NCBI RefSeq assembly: GCF_022758885.1
Contig: NZ_JALEBH010000001.1
Span: 1,674,001-1,738,000, forward strand
Reading direction: 5' to 3'
DNA length: 64,000 nt
Origin: Sphingobium sp. BYY-5
Lineage (GTDB): Bacteria; Pseudomonadota; Alphaproteobacteria; Sphingomonadales; Sphingomonadaceae
Each line of letters opens with the position of its first letter. Position 1 is the first letter of the stretch. The notes under the pieces were generated by a model. It searched no databases. It had not been told where the DNA came from and was given only the letters and a program-made list of their open reading frames with translations. Shown here piece by piece: positions 1-9,215 of the stretch. Position numbers and translations under genes: made by a program.

Positions 1-27
1 GAAGGGCGACTTCGCTCGTTCTCCAGA

Positions 28-123
28 CCGTTCGCCCTGAACGAAGTCGAAGGGCCAAGCCGAGCGCAGCGAGGCACCTCGCTATGTTCGGTGGCGGGCT
101 TCGACTTCGCTCAGCCTGAACGG
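28..123. repeat. Inverted palindrome doublet, 'TTCGACTTCGCTCAG' family
   Basis: Two related arms face each other. The left arm begins CCGTTCGCCCTGAACGAAG; the right arm is its approximate reverse complement and ends CTCAGCCTGAACGG. The same family recurs at 4190-4269 and 61969-62046. It fills the space ahead of the permease gene. No protein is predicted in it. The role is unknown; it may fold as a transcript hairpin. Confidence 0.8.
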
Positions 124-133
124 AATATAATAA

Positions 134-913
134 TTGATCCTGTCCCCCGAAACCATCGCCTTCCTCATGGCCGCCGCGCTGATGGCGGGGTGCGTCGACG
201 CGATGGCGGGCGGTGGCGGCCTCATCACCCTGCCAGCACTGATGGCGGCGGGCGTGCCACCGGTGCAGGCGGTCGCCACCAACAAGCTGCAAAGCTGCTT
301 TGGCACGTTCGGCGCCTGCGTCGCCTATGCGCGGCGGGGGCATATGGACCTCAAAGCCTATAAGTGGCCCGTGCTGGCGGCCTTTGGCGGGTCGGTGGCC
401 GGGGCCTGGCTGTTGCAGCGGGTCGACCCGTCGATCCTGGCCGGGTTGATGCCCGCGCTGCTGATCGCCATGGCCGCCTATTTCACCTTCTCGCCCAAGC
501 TGGGCGACGCCGACCGCCATGCGCGGATCGGCATCGCCGGCCTGTCCGGCCTGATCGGCGTGGTGGGATTTTACGACGGCTTTTTCGGGCCGGGCGCGGG
601 GGCCTTCTACACCACCATCTTCCTGGCGCTGGGCGGCCTGTCGATCCTGCGCGCGACGGCCCAGACCAAGGCGGCCAATTTCGCCAGCAACATTGCGGGC
701 CTGCTCACCATGCTGGCGGGCGGGCATGTGATCTGGATCGCGGGGCTGGCGATGGCGGTCGGTAGCATCACCGGCGGGCAGATCGGGTCGTACCTCGCCA
801 TGCGTTTCGGATCGCGGCTCATCAAGCCGCTGCTGATCGTCATGTCGCTGGCGCTGACCACCAAGATGCTGCTGGACCCGAAAAACCCGATCCACATCTA
901 TCTGTTCGGCTAG
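134..913 (+). CDS. TSUP-family membrane permease (TauE/SafE-like)
   Basis: A 259-aa, strongly hydrophobic protein with about seven or eight membrane segments. The N-terminal glycine-rich stretch GGGGLITLPAL is typical of the TSUP (TauE/SafE) family, and the related hydrophobic block around FFGPGAGAFYTT in the second half fits the family's internal duplication. Members export sulfite, sulfonates or other small anions across the inner membrane; the substrate cannot be read from sequence. The start taken is a TTG right after the upstream repeat, since no ATG lies nearby in frame. The helicase gene follows after about 45 bases and may be co-transcribed. Confidence 0.8.
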   Translation: MILSPETIAFLMAAALMAGCVDAMAGGGGLITLPALMAAGVPPVQAVATNKLQSCFGTFGACVAYARRGHMDLKAYKWPVLAAFGGSVAGAWLLQRVDPSILAGLMPALLIAMAAYFTFSPKLGDADRHARIGIAGLSGLIGVVGFYDGFFGPGAGAFYTTIFLALGGLSILRATAQTKAANFASNIAGLLTMLAGGHVIWIAGLAMAVGSITGGQIGSYLAMRFGSRLIKPLLIVMSLALTTKMLLDPKNPIHIYLFG

Positions 914-959
914 GCGGCGCGCCTTGCACTCCACGCCGATTGGCGCGAGAGGAGCAGCA

Positions 960-3476
960 ATGACCGCCCTGCCGATCCATGCCGTGCTGCCCGACCTGCT
1001 CGCCGCCTTGCGGGCGGGAAGCAATGCCGTGCTGGTCGCGCCGCCGGGCGCGGGCAAGACGACGGCGGTGGCGCCCGCGTTGCTGGACGAACCCTGGTGC
1101 AGCGGACAGGTGCTGCTGCTGTCGCCGCGCAGGTTGGCGGCGCGGGCGGCGGCGGAGCGGATCGCCGAGATGATGGGCGAGCAGCCCGGCGGCACGGTCG
1201 GCTACGCGACGCGCATGGACAGCAAGCTTTCGGGCAAGACCCGCCTTCTGGTCCTGACCGAGGGCATTTTCGTGCGGCGCATCCAGGACGATCCGGAACT
1301 GGCCGGTGTGTCGGCGGTGCTGTTCGACGAAGTGCATGAGCGCAGCCTGGACAGCGATTTCGGGCTGGCGCTGGCGCTGGACGCACAGGAAGCACTGCGA
1401 CCGGACCTGCGCATATTGCCGATGTCGGCAACTTTGGATGGCGCGCGATTCGCTTCTCTCCTGAACGGCGCGCCGGTGATCGAGAGCGAGGGACGCATCC
1501 AGCCGCTGGAATTGCGCCATGTCGGCCGCGCATCGGAAAAGCGGATCGAGGATGAGATGGCAGCGACGATCCGCCGCGCCCTGACCGAGGAAGCGGAGGG
1601 CGACCTGCTCGCCTTCCTGCCCGGTGCGCGCGAGATCGAGCGGACGGCCGAGCGGATCGAGGGCGGTCCCTATGATATCCATATGCTGCATGGGTCACTC
1701 GACCCGGCGGCGCAGCGCGCCGCGATCCGCCCCTCGCGCGATGGTCGGCGCAAGGTGATCCTCGCCACCTCTATCGCGGAAACCAGCCTGACCATCGACG
1801 GCGTGCGGATCGTGGTGGATAGCGGGCTGGCGCGGCGTCCTCGCTATGACCGGGCGGCGGGCGTCACCCGGCTCGTCACCGAGCGGGCGAGCCAGGCATC
1901 GGCGACCCAACGCGCCGGGCGTGCGGCGCGGCAGCGGCCCGGCGTCGCCTATCGGCTTTGGGAAGCGGCGGCGAGTGCGGGAATGCCGCCCTTCGATCCG
2001 CCGGAAATATTGGAAAGCGACCTGTCCAGCTTGTTGTTGGACTGCGCGCTCTGGGGCGTGAACGATCCGACGTCGTTGCGCTGGCTGGATGTGCCGCCCG
2101 CCGCGGCGGTGGACGAAGCGCGCAAGCGACTGACCGTGCTGGAGGCGCTCGACGCGAACGGACGGATCACGCCGCATGGCAAGGCGCTGGCGAAACTGCC
2201 GCTCGCGCCGAGGATAGCCCATATGCTGGTGCGTGCGGGAGAAATGGGGCTGGCGGAAGTCGCGGCCGAGATCGCGGTGTTGCTGGGCGAGCGCGGAATT
2301 GGCGGGCAGGATACCGACCTGACCCTGCGCCGGCAGCGCTGGCGGCGGGAAAGCGGCAAGCGCGCGGACACGGCGCGAGGATTGGCGAAGAGGTGGGCGA
2401 CCCTTCTTAAGCCCCTCCCTTCCAGGGAGGGGTTTGGAGTGGGTGCCTCCGCAGGAGGCTCGCTTCGCTCGCCACCCACCCCCGGCCCCTCCCTGGAAGG
2501 GAGGGGAGAAGAAGGGGCCGGCCTCTGCCTCGCCCTCGCCTTCCCGGACCGCGTGGCCAAGCGCCGCTCCGCCGACGGCGCGGACTGGACGAGCGTGGGC
2601 GGGCGCGGTTTCCGGCTCGATCCGCTGTCGCCGCTGGCACGGGAAGAATGGCTGGCCGTGGGCGAGGTGCAGGGCAGCGCGGCGGGTGCGCGCATCCTGT
2701 CGGCCGCGCCAATCAGCGAAGCCGATGTTGTTGTCCTGTTCGGTGTACGCATCGCGGAGCATCGCACGGTACGCTTCCGTCCCGCCAATGGCGGGATCGA
2801 GGCAGTTCGCGAGCGGCGGCTGGGCGCCGTGCGGCTATCCTCCGGGTCGGACGACAAGCCTGATCCCGATGCGGTAACAATGGCGCTGATCGACGGCGTG
2901 CGGCAGGGCGGCCTTTCTCTCCTCCCCTGGTCGGAGGCGGCGCAGTCGCTGCGGATGCGCGGCGGGTTCGCCGGTGTCGAGGCCTTGTCGGACGCTGCGC
3001 TGATGGAGACGCTCGACCAATGGCTGCCACCCCTGCTCACCGGCAAGCGACGGCTGTCCGATATCGACCGCTCGCAGCTTTCGGGCGTGCTGGAAGGGCT
3101 GATCGGCTGGGACGGCAAGAGCCAGCTCGACCGGCTCGCTCCACCCGACTTCCGGTCGCCCGCCGGGAGCAGCCATGCGATCGACTATGCGGCCGAAGGC
3201 GGGCCGCGGGTGGAACTGCGCGTCCAGGCGCTGTTCGGCCTCAATCAACATCCGGTCGTGGGCAGCCAGCATATCCCGCTCGTCCTGTCGCTCACCTCGC
3301 CGGCCGGGCGGCCGATCCAGACGACGCGCGACCTGCCCGGCTTCTGGGCGGGCAACTGGCGCGATGTCGCCAAGGAAATGCGCGGCCGCTATCCCCGCCA
3401 TCCCTGGCCCGACGATCCAACCGCCGCCAGTGCCACATTGCGCACCAAAAACGCGGACGCTCGCCGCAACTCTTGA
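960..3476 (+). CDS. hrpB: ATP-dependent DEAH-family helicase HrpB
   Basis: An 838-aa superfamily 2 helicase. Walker A (PPGAGKTT) lies at residues 28-35, the DEVH box at 123-126, then an SAT motif, a helicase C domain with QRAGRAARQRPG, and the HrpB-specific C-terminal region. The ATG at 960 is preferred over an upstream TTG because AGGAG sits about 6 bases ahead of it. Residues about 485-516 are not helicase sequence: they are translated from a palindromic repeat inserted in frame between the helicase core and the C-terminal region. The cellular role of HrpB in bacteria is poorly defined; a nucleic-acid helicase activity is inferred from the motifs. Confidence 0.9.
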   Translation: MTALPIHAVLPDLLAALRAGSNAVLVAPPGAGKTTAVAPALLDEPWCSGQVLLLSPRRLAARAAAERIAEMMGEQPGGTVGYATRMDSKLSGKTRLLVLTEGIFVRRIQDDPELAGVSAVLFDEVHERSLDSDFGLALALDAQEALRPDLRILPMSATLDGARFASLLNGAPVIESEGRIQPLELRHVGRASEKRIEDEMAATIRRALTEEAEGDLLAFLPGAREIERTAERIEGGPYDIHMLHGSLDPAAQRAAIRPSRDGRRKVILATSIAETSLTIDGVRIVVDSGLARRPRYDRAAGVTRLVTERASQASATQRAGRAARQRPGVAYRLWEAAASAGMPPFDPPEILESDLSSLLLDCALWGVNDPTSLRWLDVPPAAAVDEARKRLTVLEALDANGRITPHGKALAKLPLAPRIAHMLVRAGEMGLAEVAAEIAVLLGERGIGGQDTDLTLRRQRWRRESGKRADTARGLAKRWATLLKPLPSREGFGVGASAGGSLRSPPTPGPSLEGRGEEGAGLCLALAFPDRVAKRRSADGADWTSVGGRGFRLDPLSPLAREEWLAVGEVQGSAAGARILSAAPISEADVVVLFGVRIAEHRTVRFRPANGGIEAVRERRLGAVRLSSGSDDKPDPDAVTMALIDGVRQGGLSLLPWSEAAQSLRMRGGFAGVEALSDAALMETLDQWLPPLLTGKRRLSDIDRSQLSGVLEGLIGWDGKSQLDRLAPPDFRSPAGSSHAIDYAAEGGPRVELRVQALFGLNQHPVVGSQHIPLVLSLTSPAGRPIQTTRDLPGFWAGNWRDVAKEMRGRYPRHPWPDDPTAASATLRTKNADARRNS
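2412..2506. repeat. Palindromic repeat inserted in frame in hrpB
   Basis: Two outer hairpins (stem CCCCTCCCT/AGGGAGGGG) flank an inner inverted pair GTGGGTG...CACCCAC that encloses a Ser/Leu-encoding GCTCGCTTCGCTCGC stretch. The same arrangement occurs in the intergenic space at 12277-12405. Here it is open in the hrpB frame and adds a Gly/Pro/Ser-rich segment to the protein. Confidence 0.85.
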
Positions 3477-3532
3477 CTTAACGGCGATCGCTGGTGCAAC
3501 GCACAATGACGATTTACCGGAGTCCTATCGCG

Positions 3533-3811
3533 ATGAGCGCGCGCATTTACCAGATCCAGAAGAACGCCCTCCAGTCCGGCAAGGCGCTGACCCACAAATG
3601 GGTGCTGGAATATGCGCCAGCCGAGGCGAAGAAGCCCGACCCGCTGACCGGCTGGGCCGGTTCGGGCGACACGCAGCAGCAGTTGAAGCTGAGCTTCCCG
3701 TCGCAGGAAAGCGCGGTTGCCTATGCGGAAAAGAAGGGCGTCGCCTATACCGTCATCACGACGCCCCCCAAAACGCTGAAATTGCAGGCCTACGCCGACA
3801 ATTTCCGCTGA
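3533..3811 (+). CDS. NDUFS4-like ETC complex I accessory subunit
   Basis: A 92-aa protein starting MSARIYQIQKNALQSGKA and ending with the block YTVITTPPKTLKLQAYADNF. Both ends match the small NDUFS4/AQDQ-type accessory subunit of respiratory complex I that alphaproteobacteria share with mitochondria. It would sit on the peripheral arm of NADH:quinone oxidoreductase. It stands alone here, away from any nuo operon, as is usual for this protein in the group. In-frame starts at 3494 (GTG) and 3506 (ATG) are possible; 3533 is chosen because the family's N-terminus begins there and GGAG lies 10 bases upstream. Confidence 0.75.
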   Translation: MSARIYQIQKNALQSGKALTHKWVLEYAPAEAKKPDPLTGWAGSGDTQQQLKLSFPSQESAVAYAEKKGVAYTVITTPPKTLKLQAYADNFR

Positions 3812-3931
3812 TCGGCCCAAATTTCGCGTACATATTCGGGCGCGATGCTGCCCGATTGACGCCTTATTCACTTGCCAAAGAGCAGGTCGAGGCGGCACAT
3901 GCCGCGCTTTGACGGAAAGATTTTCACGATA

Positions 3932-4177
3932 ATGACGGATCGCACCGAGATTTTCGACATCGTTGCGGCGCAGATCGCCCCCTTCAACAAGAAGGGCGTC
4001 GAGCTGTCCGAGGCCACCACCTTCGCAGGCGACCTGGAATGGGACAGCCTGACGGTGATGGACTTCGTCGCGGCCATCGAGGATGAGTTCGACATCATCA
4101 TCACCATGAACATGCAGGCCGAGATCGAGACGGTCGGCCAGTTGGTGGACGCGGTCGCGAAGCTGAAGGCCGCCTGA
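3932..4177 (+). CDS. Acyl carrier protein of sphingolipid synthesis (AcpR-like)
   Basis: An 81-aa acyl carrier protein. The phosphopantetheine attachment serine is in EWDSLTVMDF, followed by the acidic helix AAIEDEFDI. Its position just upstream of serine palmitoyltransferase, on the same strand, matches the sphingomonad and Caulobacter arrangement in which a dedicated ACP carries the fatty acyl group for Spt. It is therefore probably not the housekeeping AcpP. The start is the ATG giving MTDRTEIF; an upstream ATG at 3899 would only add basic residues. Confidence 0.85.
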   Translation: MTDRTEIFDIVAAQIAPFNKKGVELSEATTFAGDLEWDSLTVMDFVAAIEDEFDIIITMNMQAEIETVGQLVDAVAKLKAA

Positions 4178-4189
4178 TTTAGATTTTTG

Positions 4190-4269
4190 CCGTTCGTCCT
4201 GAGCGAAGGCGAAGCAAGGAGCCTCGGCTTCGCTCAGCAACGCCCTTCGACTTCGCTCAGCCCGAACGG
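4190..4269. repeat. Inverted palindrome doublet, 'TTCGACTTCGCTCAG' family
   Basis: Left arm CCGTTCGTCCTGAGCGAAGG and right arm ending CGCTCAGCCCGAACGG are near reverse complements. The doublet occupies nearly the whole spacer between the ACP gene and spt. A transcript crossing it could fold into a long hairpin, which might adjust the ratio of the two products; that is inference. Confidence 0.8.
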
Positions 4270-4288
4270 TTAAGGGACTTTGGATATT

Positions 4289-5521
4289 ATGACCGACGCC
4301 GCCATCGCCACCGAAACCCGCGACCTCTTCTCCAAGTTCGATCCGCTGATCGCCGAGCGCGAGGCGCTGTTGGCGACGGGCGTGCGGGATCCCTATGCGA
4401 TCGTGATGGATGAGGTGCTCTCGCCCACCCGCGCGATCATCAAGGGCAAGGAAACCATCCTGCTCGGCACCTATAATTATATGGGCATGACCTTCGACCC
4501 GGATGTGGTCGCGGCGGGCAAGAAGGCGCTGGACGAGTTCGGCGCGGGCACCACCGGCAGCCGCGTCCTCAACGGCACCTATCAGGGCCACAAGGAAGTC
4601 GAGGATGCGCTCAAGGAATTTTACGGCACCAGCGGCGCCATGGTCTTCTCGACCGGCTATCAGGCGAATCTCGGCATCATCTCCACCCTCGCGGGCAAGG
4701 GCGACTATGTCGTGCTGGATGCCGACAGCCATGCGTCCATCTATGACGGTTGCGGCCTGGGCAATGCGGAGATCGTCCGCTTCCGCCACAACAGCGTCGA
4801 GGATCTGGACAAGCGCCTGGGCCGCCTGCCCGCCGACGCGCTGAAGCTGGTGGTGCTGGAAGGCGTCTATTCGATGCTGGGCGACGTCGCACCCCTGCCC
4901 GAAATGGTCGCCGCGATCCGCAAGCATCCCAACTGCATGATCCTGTGCGACGAAGCCCATGGCATGGGCTTTTTCGGTCCCAATGGCCGGGGCGCCTATG
5001 AGGAACAGGGCGTCGAGGGCGAGATCGATTTCGTGGTCGGCACCTTCTCCAAGTCGGTCGGCACGGTAGGTGGCTTCTGCGTGTCGAACCATCCCAAGTT
5101 CGAAATCCTGCGCCTCGTGTGCCGTCCTTATGTCTTCACCGCGTCGCTGCCCCCCAGCGTCGTCGCCACCGCCGCGACCAGCATCCGCAAGCTGATGCAC
5201 GCAGGCGAAAAGCGCGCACATCTGTGGAAGAACAGCCAGCGGCTGCACAAGGGCCTCAGCGACCTCGGCTTCAAGCTGGGCAGCGAAACGCCGCAGTCGG
5301 CGATCATCGCGGTCATCCTGACCGACCAGACGCAGGCGGTGGCGATGTGGCAGACGCTGCTGGAACTGGGCCTGTACGTCAACATGGCGCGCCCGCCGGC
5401 CACCCCGGCCGGCACCTTCCTGCTGCGCTGCTCGCTCTGCGCCGAACATAGCGACGAACAGGTCGGCCAGATCATCGCCATGTTCGAAGCGGCGGGCAAG
5501 GCAACCGGTGCGATCGGCTGA
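4289..5521 (+). CDS. spt: Serine palmitoyltransferase (ACP-dependent)
   Basis: A 410-aa PLP enzyme of the alpha-oxoamine synthase family. It condenses L-serine with an acyl thioester to 3-ketodihydrosphingosine, the first step of sphingolipid synthesis. Visible catalytic features are the stacking histidine in DADSHASIYDG, the Asp and His of CDEAHGMG, the PLP lysine in GTFSKSVG and the arginine in ARPPATPAG. It lacks membrane segments, like the soluble sphingomonad enzymes. The ATG at 4289 gives MTDAAIATETRDLF; a TTG 9 bases earlier is also in frame. The upstream ACP gene fits acyl-ACP as donor. Sphingomonads use the product for glycosphingolipids in place of LPS. Confidence 0.95.
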   Translation: MTDAAIATETRDLFSKFDPLIAEREALLATGVRDPYAIVMDEVLSPTRAIIKGKETILLGTYNYMGMTFDPDVVAAGKKALDEFGAGTTGSRVLNGTYQGHKEVEDALKEFYGTSGAMVFSTGYQANLGIISTLAGKGDYVVLDADSHASIYDGCGLGNAEIVRFRHNSVEDLDKRLGRLPADALKLVVLEGVYSMLGDVAPLPEMVAAIRKHPNCMILCDEAHGMGFFGPNGRGAYEEQGVEGEIDFVVGTFSKSVGTVGGFCVSNHPKFEILRLVCRPYVFTASLPPSVVATAATSIRKLMHAGEKRAHLWKNSQRLHKGLSDLGFKLGSETPQSAIIAVILTDQTQAVAMWQTLLELGLYVNMARPPATPAGTFLLRCSLCAEHSDEQVGQIIAMFEAAGKATGAIG

Positions 5522-5640
5522 CCCGTTCACACACCGAGAACGGCCGATCGAGCCTTAACTACGATGGAATGTTGCAGCCACATGGAACTTTCAGTCTGCG
5601 ATATTCCGCCGTTAATCCTGTTCGTCTAGTGTAGCGCTCA

Positions 5641-7632
5641 ATGGCCGAGGGCGAATTTCAAGATGATCTGAGCAGAGGCTGGCGCACCGTCGCCCGGCGC
5701 GCCCTGCCGCTGCTGCTCGTCGCCCTGCTGATCGGGTCGCTGGGCGCGCTGCTCTACACCGCCAGCAACGCCACGCGCGATCATCAGCGCGCGCTTGCCG
5801 AACAACAGCGCAGCTTCGAGATTATCACGCTGGCCCGCGGGTTCGAAGCACGCACCGCCCGCGCCGAAGTGACGTTGGCCCGCTATGTCATCAGCCTGGA
5901 CCCCGACACCGGCCGCCTGTTCCAGGATCAGTGGCGCGGCGCCGCCAGCCAGCTCAAGGCGCTGCATTACGCCACGCGCGGATCACGCTGGCAGCGCGGC
6001 AATGTCGAGGCGCTGCAATATGCCTTCGCCCAGCGCGGCAACACGCTGAACGAAATCGGGCTGCGCACCACCTATGACCAGAAGATGGGGGCGCTGGCGC
6101 GGTTCCACCAGGCCGGCAAGAGCCAGGACCTGCGCCGCATCACTGCCCTGCTCGACCTGGTCATCAACGCGGAAAATGCGCGGCTGCGCGAACGCAGCCT
6201 GGCGGTGACGATCGCCGGCGACCGCAGCGAATGGGTCGGCAAGACGTCGCGGCTGCTGGGCCTGGCCATGCTGGTCTGCATCCTCTTTGCCGCCTGGTTC
6301 GCCAATGTCGCCTATGGCGAACGGCGCAAGGCCCGGCGACAGGCGGAGGCCGAGACCGAGCGCGCCGACAGGCTGGAGGATGCTGTTCGCGCCCGTACCG
6401 CCGAATTGTCCGACGCCTATGAGCAGTTGAAGCGCGAATCGACCGAGCGCGCGGCGGCAGAGGATAATCTGCGCCAGATGCAGAAGATGGACGCGGTGGG
6501 CCAGTTGACCGGCGGCATCGCCCATGACTTCAACAATATGCTGGCCGTCGTCGTCGGCGGGCTGGAACTGGCCAAGCGCAAATTGCGGCTGAAGCCGGAG
6601 GAAGCGACCCGCCATCTCGACAATGCGATGGAGGGCGCCAATCGCGCCGCTGCACTGACCCGGCGGCTGCTCGCCTTTGCCCGGTCCGAACCGCTGCTGC
6701 CCAGCGCCGTCGACCCCGATGCGCTGTTGTCGGGCATGGCCGACCTGATCGACCGCACGATCGGCGACCAGATCATCGTCTCCTTTGCTCACCAGGCGCA
6801 GGGCTGGCGCATTTTCGTCGATCAGCATCAGATGGAAAACGCGATCCTGAACCTGTGCGTCAACGCCCGCGACGCCATGGAGGGACGGGGCAAGCTGACT
6901 CTGTCGACCGGCCGTGCGACGCTCAAGGCAGGAGAGATCGGGGAATGCACGGCGGGCGATTATATCGTGCTGACCGTGAGTGACGATGGTTGCGGCATGA
7001 CGCCCGAAGTTCTGGCGCGCGTGTTCGAACCCTTCTTCACCACAAAGCCGGTCGGCAAGGGCACGGGCCTGGGCCTCAGCCAGATTTTCGGTTTCGTGCG
7101 ACAGAGCGCGGGCGAGGTGCGGATCGAATCCGAACCGGGCCAGGGCAGCAGCGTGCATCTCTACCTCCCGCGCTCGACCAGGGCAGTGGACGAGACCGAA
7201 GCTGATGCGGGCGACTTTGCGCGCGCGCCGGTACAGCATCCGCCCACGCGCATCCTGGTGGTGGAGGATGATCCCCGCGTGCTGAACCAGACGATGGCCG
7301 CGCTCAGCGAGCTTGGCCATCTGCCGGTGGCGTGCGAGCATCCGTCGAAGGCAGCCCGACTACTCGCGAACAATGCTGACATCGGCCTTATCATGAGCGA
7401 CGTGCTGATGCCCGACATGACCGGGCCGGAAATGATTAACAGCCTGCCGCCCCGTTTCCACCATCTGCCGGTGCTGTTCGTCACTGGCTATGCCGGCGAC
7501 AGCGGCACCCGCGCCGATTTCAAGGGGCATGTGGTGCTCCGCAAGCCATATACGCTGGCGGCATTGGGCCAGACGCTGGCTCAGGCGCTCAACGGATCGC
7601 ACCACCCCGGAACAGCCGCGGCAGCAGAGTGA
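5641..7632 (+). CDS. Hybrid sensor histidine kinase with CHASE3-like sensor and receiver
   Basis: A 663-aa inner-membrane kinase. TM1 is at about 21-41, a periplasmic helical region resembling CHASE3 follows, and TM2 is at about 204-224. A coiled-coil linker leads to the dimerization helix with the phospho-acceptor His295 in [11 protein letters not shown], the HATPase domain with [12 protein letters not shown], and a receiver domain from about residue 537 with phospho-acceptor Asp587 in [11 protein letters not shown]. No partner regulator is adjacent, so output partners are unknown. The last 44 bases overlap the 3' end of the convergent neighbour. Confidence 0.9.
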   Translation: MAEGEFQDDLSRGWRTVARRALPLLLVALLIGSLGALLYTASNATRDHQRALAEQQRSFEIITLARGFEARTARAEVTLARYVISLDPDTGRLFQDQWRGAASQLKALHYATRGSRWQRGNVEALQYAFAQRGNTLNEIGLRTTYDQKMGALARFHQAGKSQDLRRITALLDLVINAENARLRERSLAVTIAGDRSEWVGKTSRLLGLAMLVCILFAAWFANVAYGERRKARRQAEAETERADRLEDAVRARTAELSDAYEQLKRESTERAAAEDNLRQMQKMDAVGQLTGGIAHDFNNMLAVVVGGLELAKRKLRLKPEEATRHLDNAMEGANRAAALTRRLLAFARSEPLLPSAVDPDALLSGMADLIDRTIGDQIIVSFAHQAQGWRIFVDQHQMENAILNLCVNARDAMEGRGKLTLSTGRATLKAGEIGECTAGDYIVLTVSDDGCGMTPEVLARVFEPFFTTKPVGKGTGLGLSQIFGFVRQSAGEVRIESEPGQGSSVHLYLPRSTRAVDETEADAGDFARAPVQHPPTRILVVEDDPRVLNQTMAALSELGHLPVACEHPSKAARLLANNADIGLIMSDVLMPDMTGPEMINSLPPRFHHLPVLFVTGYAGDSGTRADFKGHVVLRKPYTLAALGQTLAQALNGSHHPGTAAAAE

Positions 7633-8467
7633 TCGCGCCGAGCAGCGGCCAGCGCCGCTGCCATGGCTTGATCTCGATCGCGGTGCCGGCGTGGCGATTA
7701 ATCTTCCAGGCGAGATAGTCGATGCCGCCGGCATAGGTGAAACTGGCCTTGGCCAGGCGGAACAGCGACAAACGCTTGCCGCGCCCTTGCAGACGGCGCC
7801 AATGGACGGCCGCATCCGGCGGCGAAGGGGGCAACCCATCGGCCAGCGCGGCCTCGCCGAAACGGCGATAGCGATCGGGATCGGCATCGACGATCGAGAG
7901 CGAGCGGCCCTTCTTCTCCGCACGCAATTCGGCATTGTAGGTCAGGGTGAAACCGATCTTCCACAAGGAAAGCGCATCGTCCTGCCCCTCCGCCATAGGC
8001 CGGGCGAGCGAGAGCAGGGTCGGCGCGGCCTGCGCCACGGCGGCGATGGCGCGCTGGCGGGCGGGATCGTCGGCGGCCCAGAGCAGGCGTGACGGCTGGG
8101 CGAAGCGCGCCCAGACCGAGACATTATCGGCGACAGGGCTGTTGAGCCGGGCGAAGTCGGCTTCGGACAGGACCGCATATTTGGCGATCAGGCCCTGATG
8201 CTCGAAGGGGAAAACATTGGGCGGGATCAGGCGGTTGGCGCGGGTCAGCCAGCTTTTGCCATAAGCGGACGGATAGTCCGAGACGATCAGGTAGAAATCC
8301 AGCATCAACCCGTCGAGATTTTTCTCCCGCAGGCAGGAGCCGTAGAAGAGCACGGCGCGGGCGGCATCTGGATATTTCGCCGCCAGCGCGCCGGCCATGG
8401 CAACGGCGCGCGGGTCGGCGGTCGCGGTCAGTTCGGCGGTGACGAGAGGGAGAAGATGGTTGGGCAT
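7589..8467 (-). CDS. Tam41-like nucleotidyltransferase-fold protein, function unproven
   Basis: A 292-aa protein without signal peptide. Residues about 42-60 contain YGSCLR followed by LMLDFYLIVSDY. This resembles the YGSG...xDFI pattern of Tam41/Mmp37, the mitochondrial CDP-diacylglycerol synthase with a nucleotidyltransferase fold; IAKYAVLSE farther on resembles the Tam41 KYGVIS block. A role in CDP-lipid formation is plausible but is an inference from motif likeness. It ends inside the convergent kinase gene (44-base overlap) and is followed by no same-strand neighbour. An uncharacterised protein with a coincidental motif remains possible. Confidence 0.5.
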   Translation of the reverse strand: MPNHLLPLVTAELTATADPRAVAMAGALAAKYPDAARAVLFYGSCLREKNLDGLMLDFYLIVSDYPSAYGKSWLTRANRLIPPNVFPFEHQGLIAKYAVLSEADFARLNSPVADNVSVWARFAQPSRLLWAADDPARQRAIAAVAQAAPTLLSLARPMAEGQDDALSLWKIGFTLTYNAELRAEKKGRSLSIVDADPDRYRRFGEAALADGLPPSPPDAAVHWRRLQGRGKRLSLFRLAKASFTYAGGIDYLAWKINRHAGTAIEIKPWQRRWPLLGAITLLPRLFRGGAIR

Positions 8468-8485
8468 GGCACCATTATATAGGAC

Positions 8486-8561
8486 GTGCTCCTGCGAAAG
8501 CAGGAGCCTAGGGTGTCAGGTCACTCCCCTTCGCCCTAGGCTCCTGCTTTCGCAGGAGCAC
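8486..8561. repeat. Inverted palindrome doublet, 'CTCCTGC' family
   Basis: Left arm 8486-8513 is a hairpin with stem GCTCCTGC, loop GAAA and tail CCTAGGG. Right arm 8532-8561 is its reverse complement. The arms are 18 bases apart and lie between the methyltransferase stop and the next start. The arms match the ends of the GIY-YIG element at 52238-52598. Confidence 0.9.
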
Positions 8562-8570
8562 GTTGCTCTT

Positions 8571-9215
8571 TCAATCCCGACGACGGAAGATAAGCGACAG
8601 ATTGTTCGCGGGCATCTCCACCAGCCGGTCGAACGCCAGCCCCTGCGCATCCGCCGCCGCGATCACATCCTCAAGTCGCCGTAAGCCCCAATGCGGATCA
8701 CGCGCCTTGAGCGAGGCGTCGAAGGCAAGATTGCCGGGCGCGGTCGCCACGCCTTCGCGCAGATAGGGACCATAGAGATAGAGCAGGCCGCCGGGCGGCA
8801 GCGCCTCCCCCGCCCCCTTCAGCAGGCCCTGCGTTGCACCCCATGGACTGATATGGACCATGTTGATGCAAAGGATCGCATCGGCCCGCGCGATCGGCCA
8901 GTCGCTTGCGGCATCCAGCAGGCGCGGCGCACGGAGATTGGGAAGGTTCGCTTCGGCACGCCACGCTTCGATCGACGCCAGCGCCGCCGGATCGGGATCG
9001 GTCGGTTGCCAGGAGAGATCGGCAAAAGCGTCAGCGAACCGTACAGCATGTTCGCCGCTGCCGCTCGCCACCTCCAGCACCAGGCCGAAGGGGGGCAGTT
9101 CGTCCCGCAGGACGGCCACAATGGCGTCGCCGTTGCGCTGCGTCGCGGGGGCGAAACGCTTGCCCGCGATAGCAGGGCCGGAACCCGCTTGCCAGGGTTC
9201 CGGCCTGTCCGTCAT
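8571..9215 (-). CDS. DUF938 SAM-dependent methyltransferase-like protein
   Basis: A 214-aa class I methyltransferase fold. The SAM-binding glycine loop is EVASGSGEHAVRFA at about residues 48-61, followed by the acidic strand end QPTDPD. The N-terminal FAPATQRNGDAI and internal CINMVHISPW are characteristic of the DUF938 family, whose substrate is not known. Its ATG overlaps the gcvPB stop by four bases (ATGA), so it is translationally coupled as the last gene of the glycine cleavage operon. Confidence 0.8.
   Translation of the reverse strand: MTDRPEPWQAGSGPAIAGKRFAPATQRNGDAIVAVLRDELPPFGLVLEVASGSGEHAVRFADAFADLSWQPTDPDPAALASIEAWRAEANLPNLRAPRLLDAASDWPIARADAILCINMVHISPWGATQGLLKGAGEALPPGGLLYLYGPYLREGVATAPGNLAFDASLKARDPHWGLRRLEDVIAAADAQGLAFDRLVEMPANNLSLIFRRRD

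Noticed and set aside
3389..5530. Open frame of 713 codons opposite spt and its neighbours
   Set aside because: It spans three real plus-strand genes and a repeat in reverse; no domain is recognisable.
5522..5640. EcfG promoter ahead of the hybrid kinase
   Set aside because: GGAAC and CGTT are present but 21 bases apart, outside the 16-17 base spacing.
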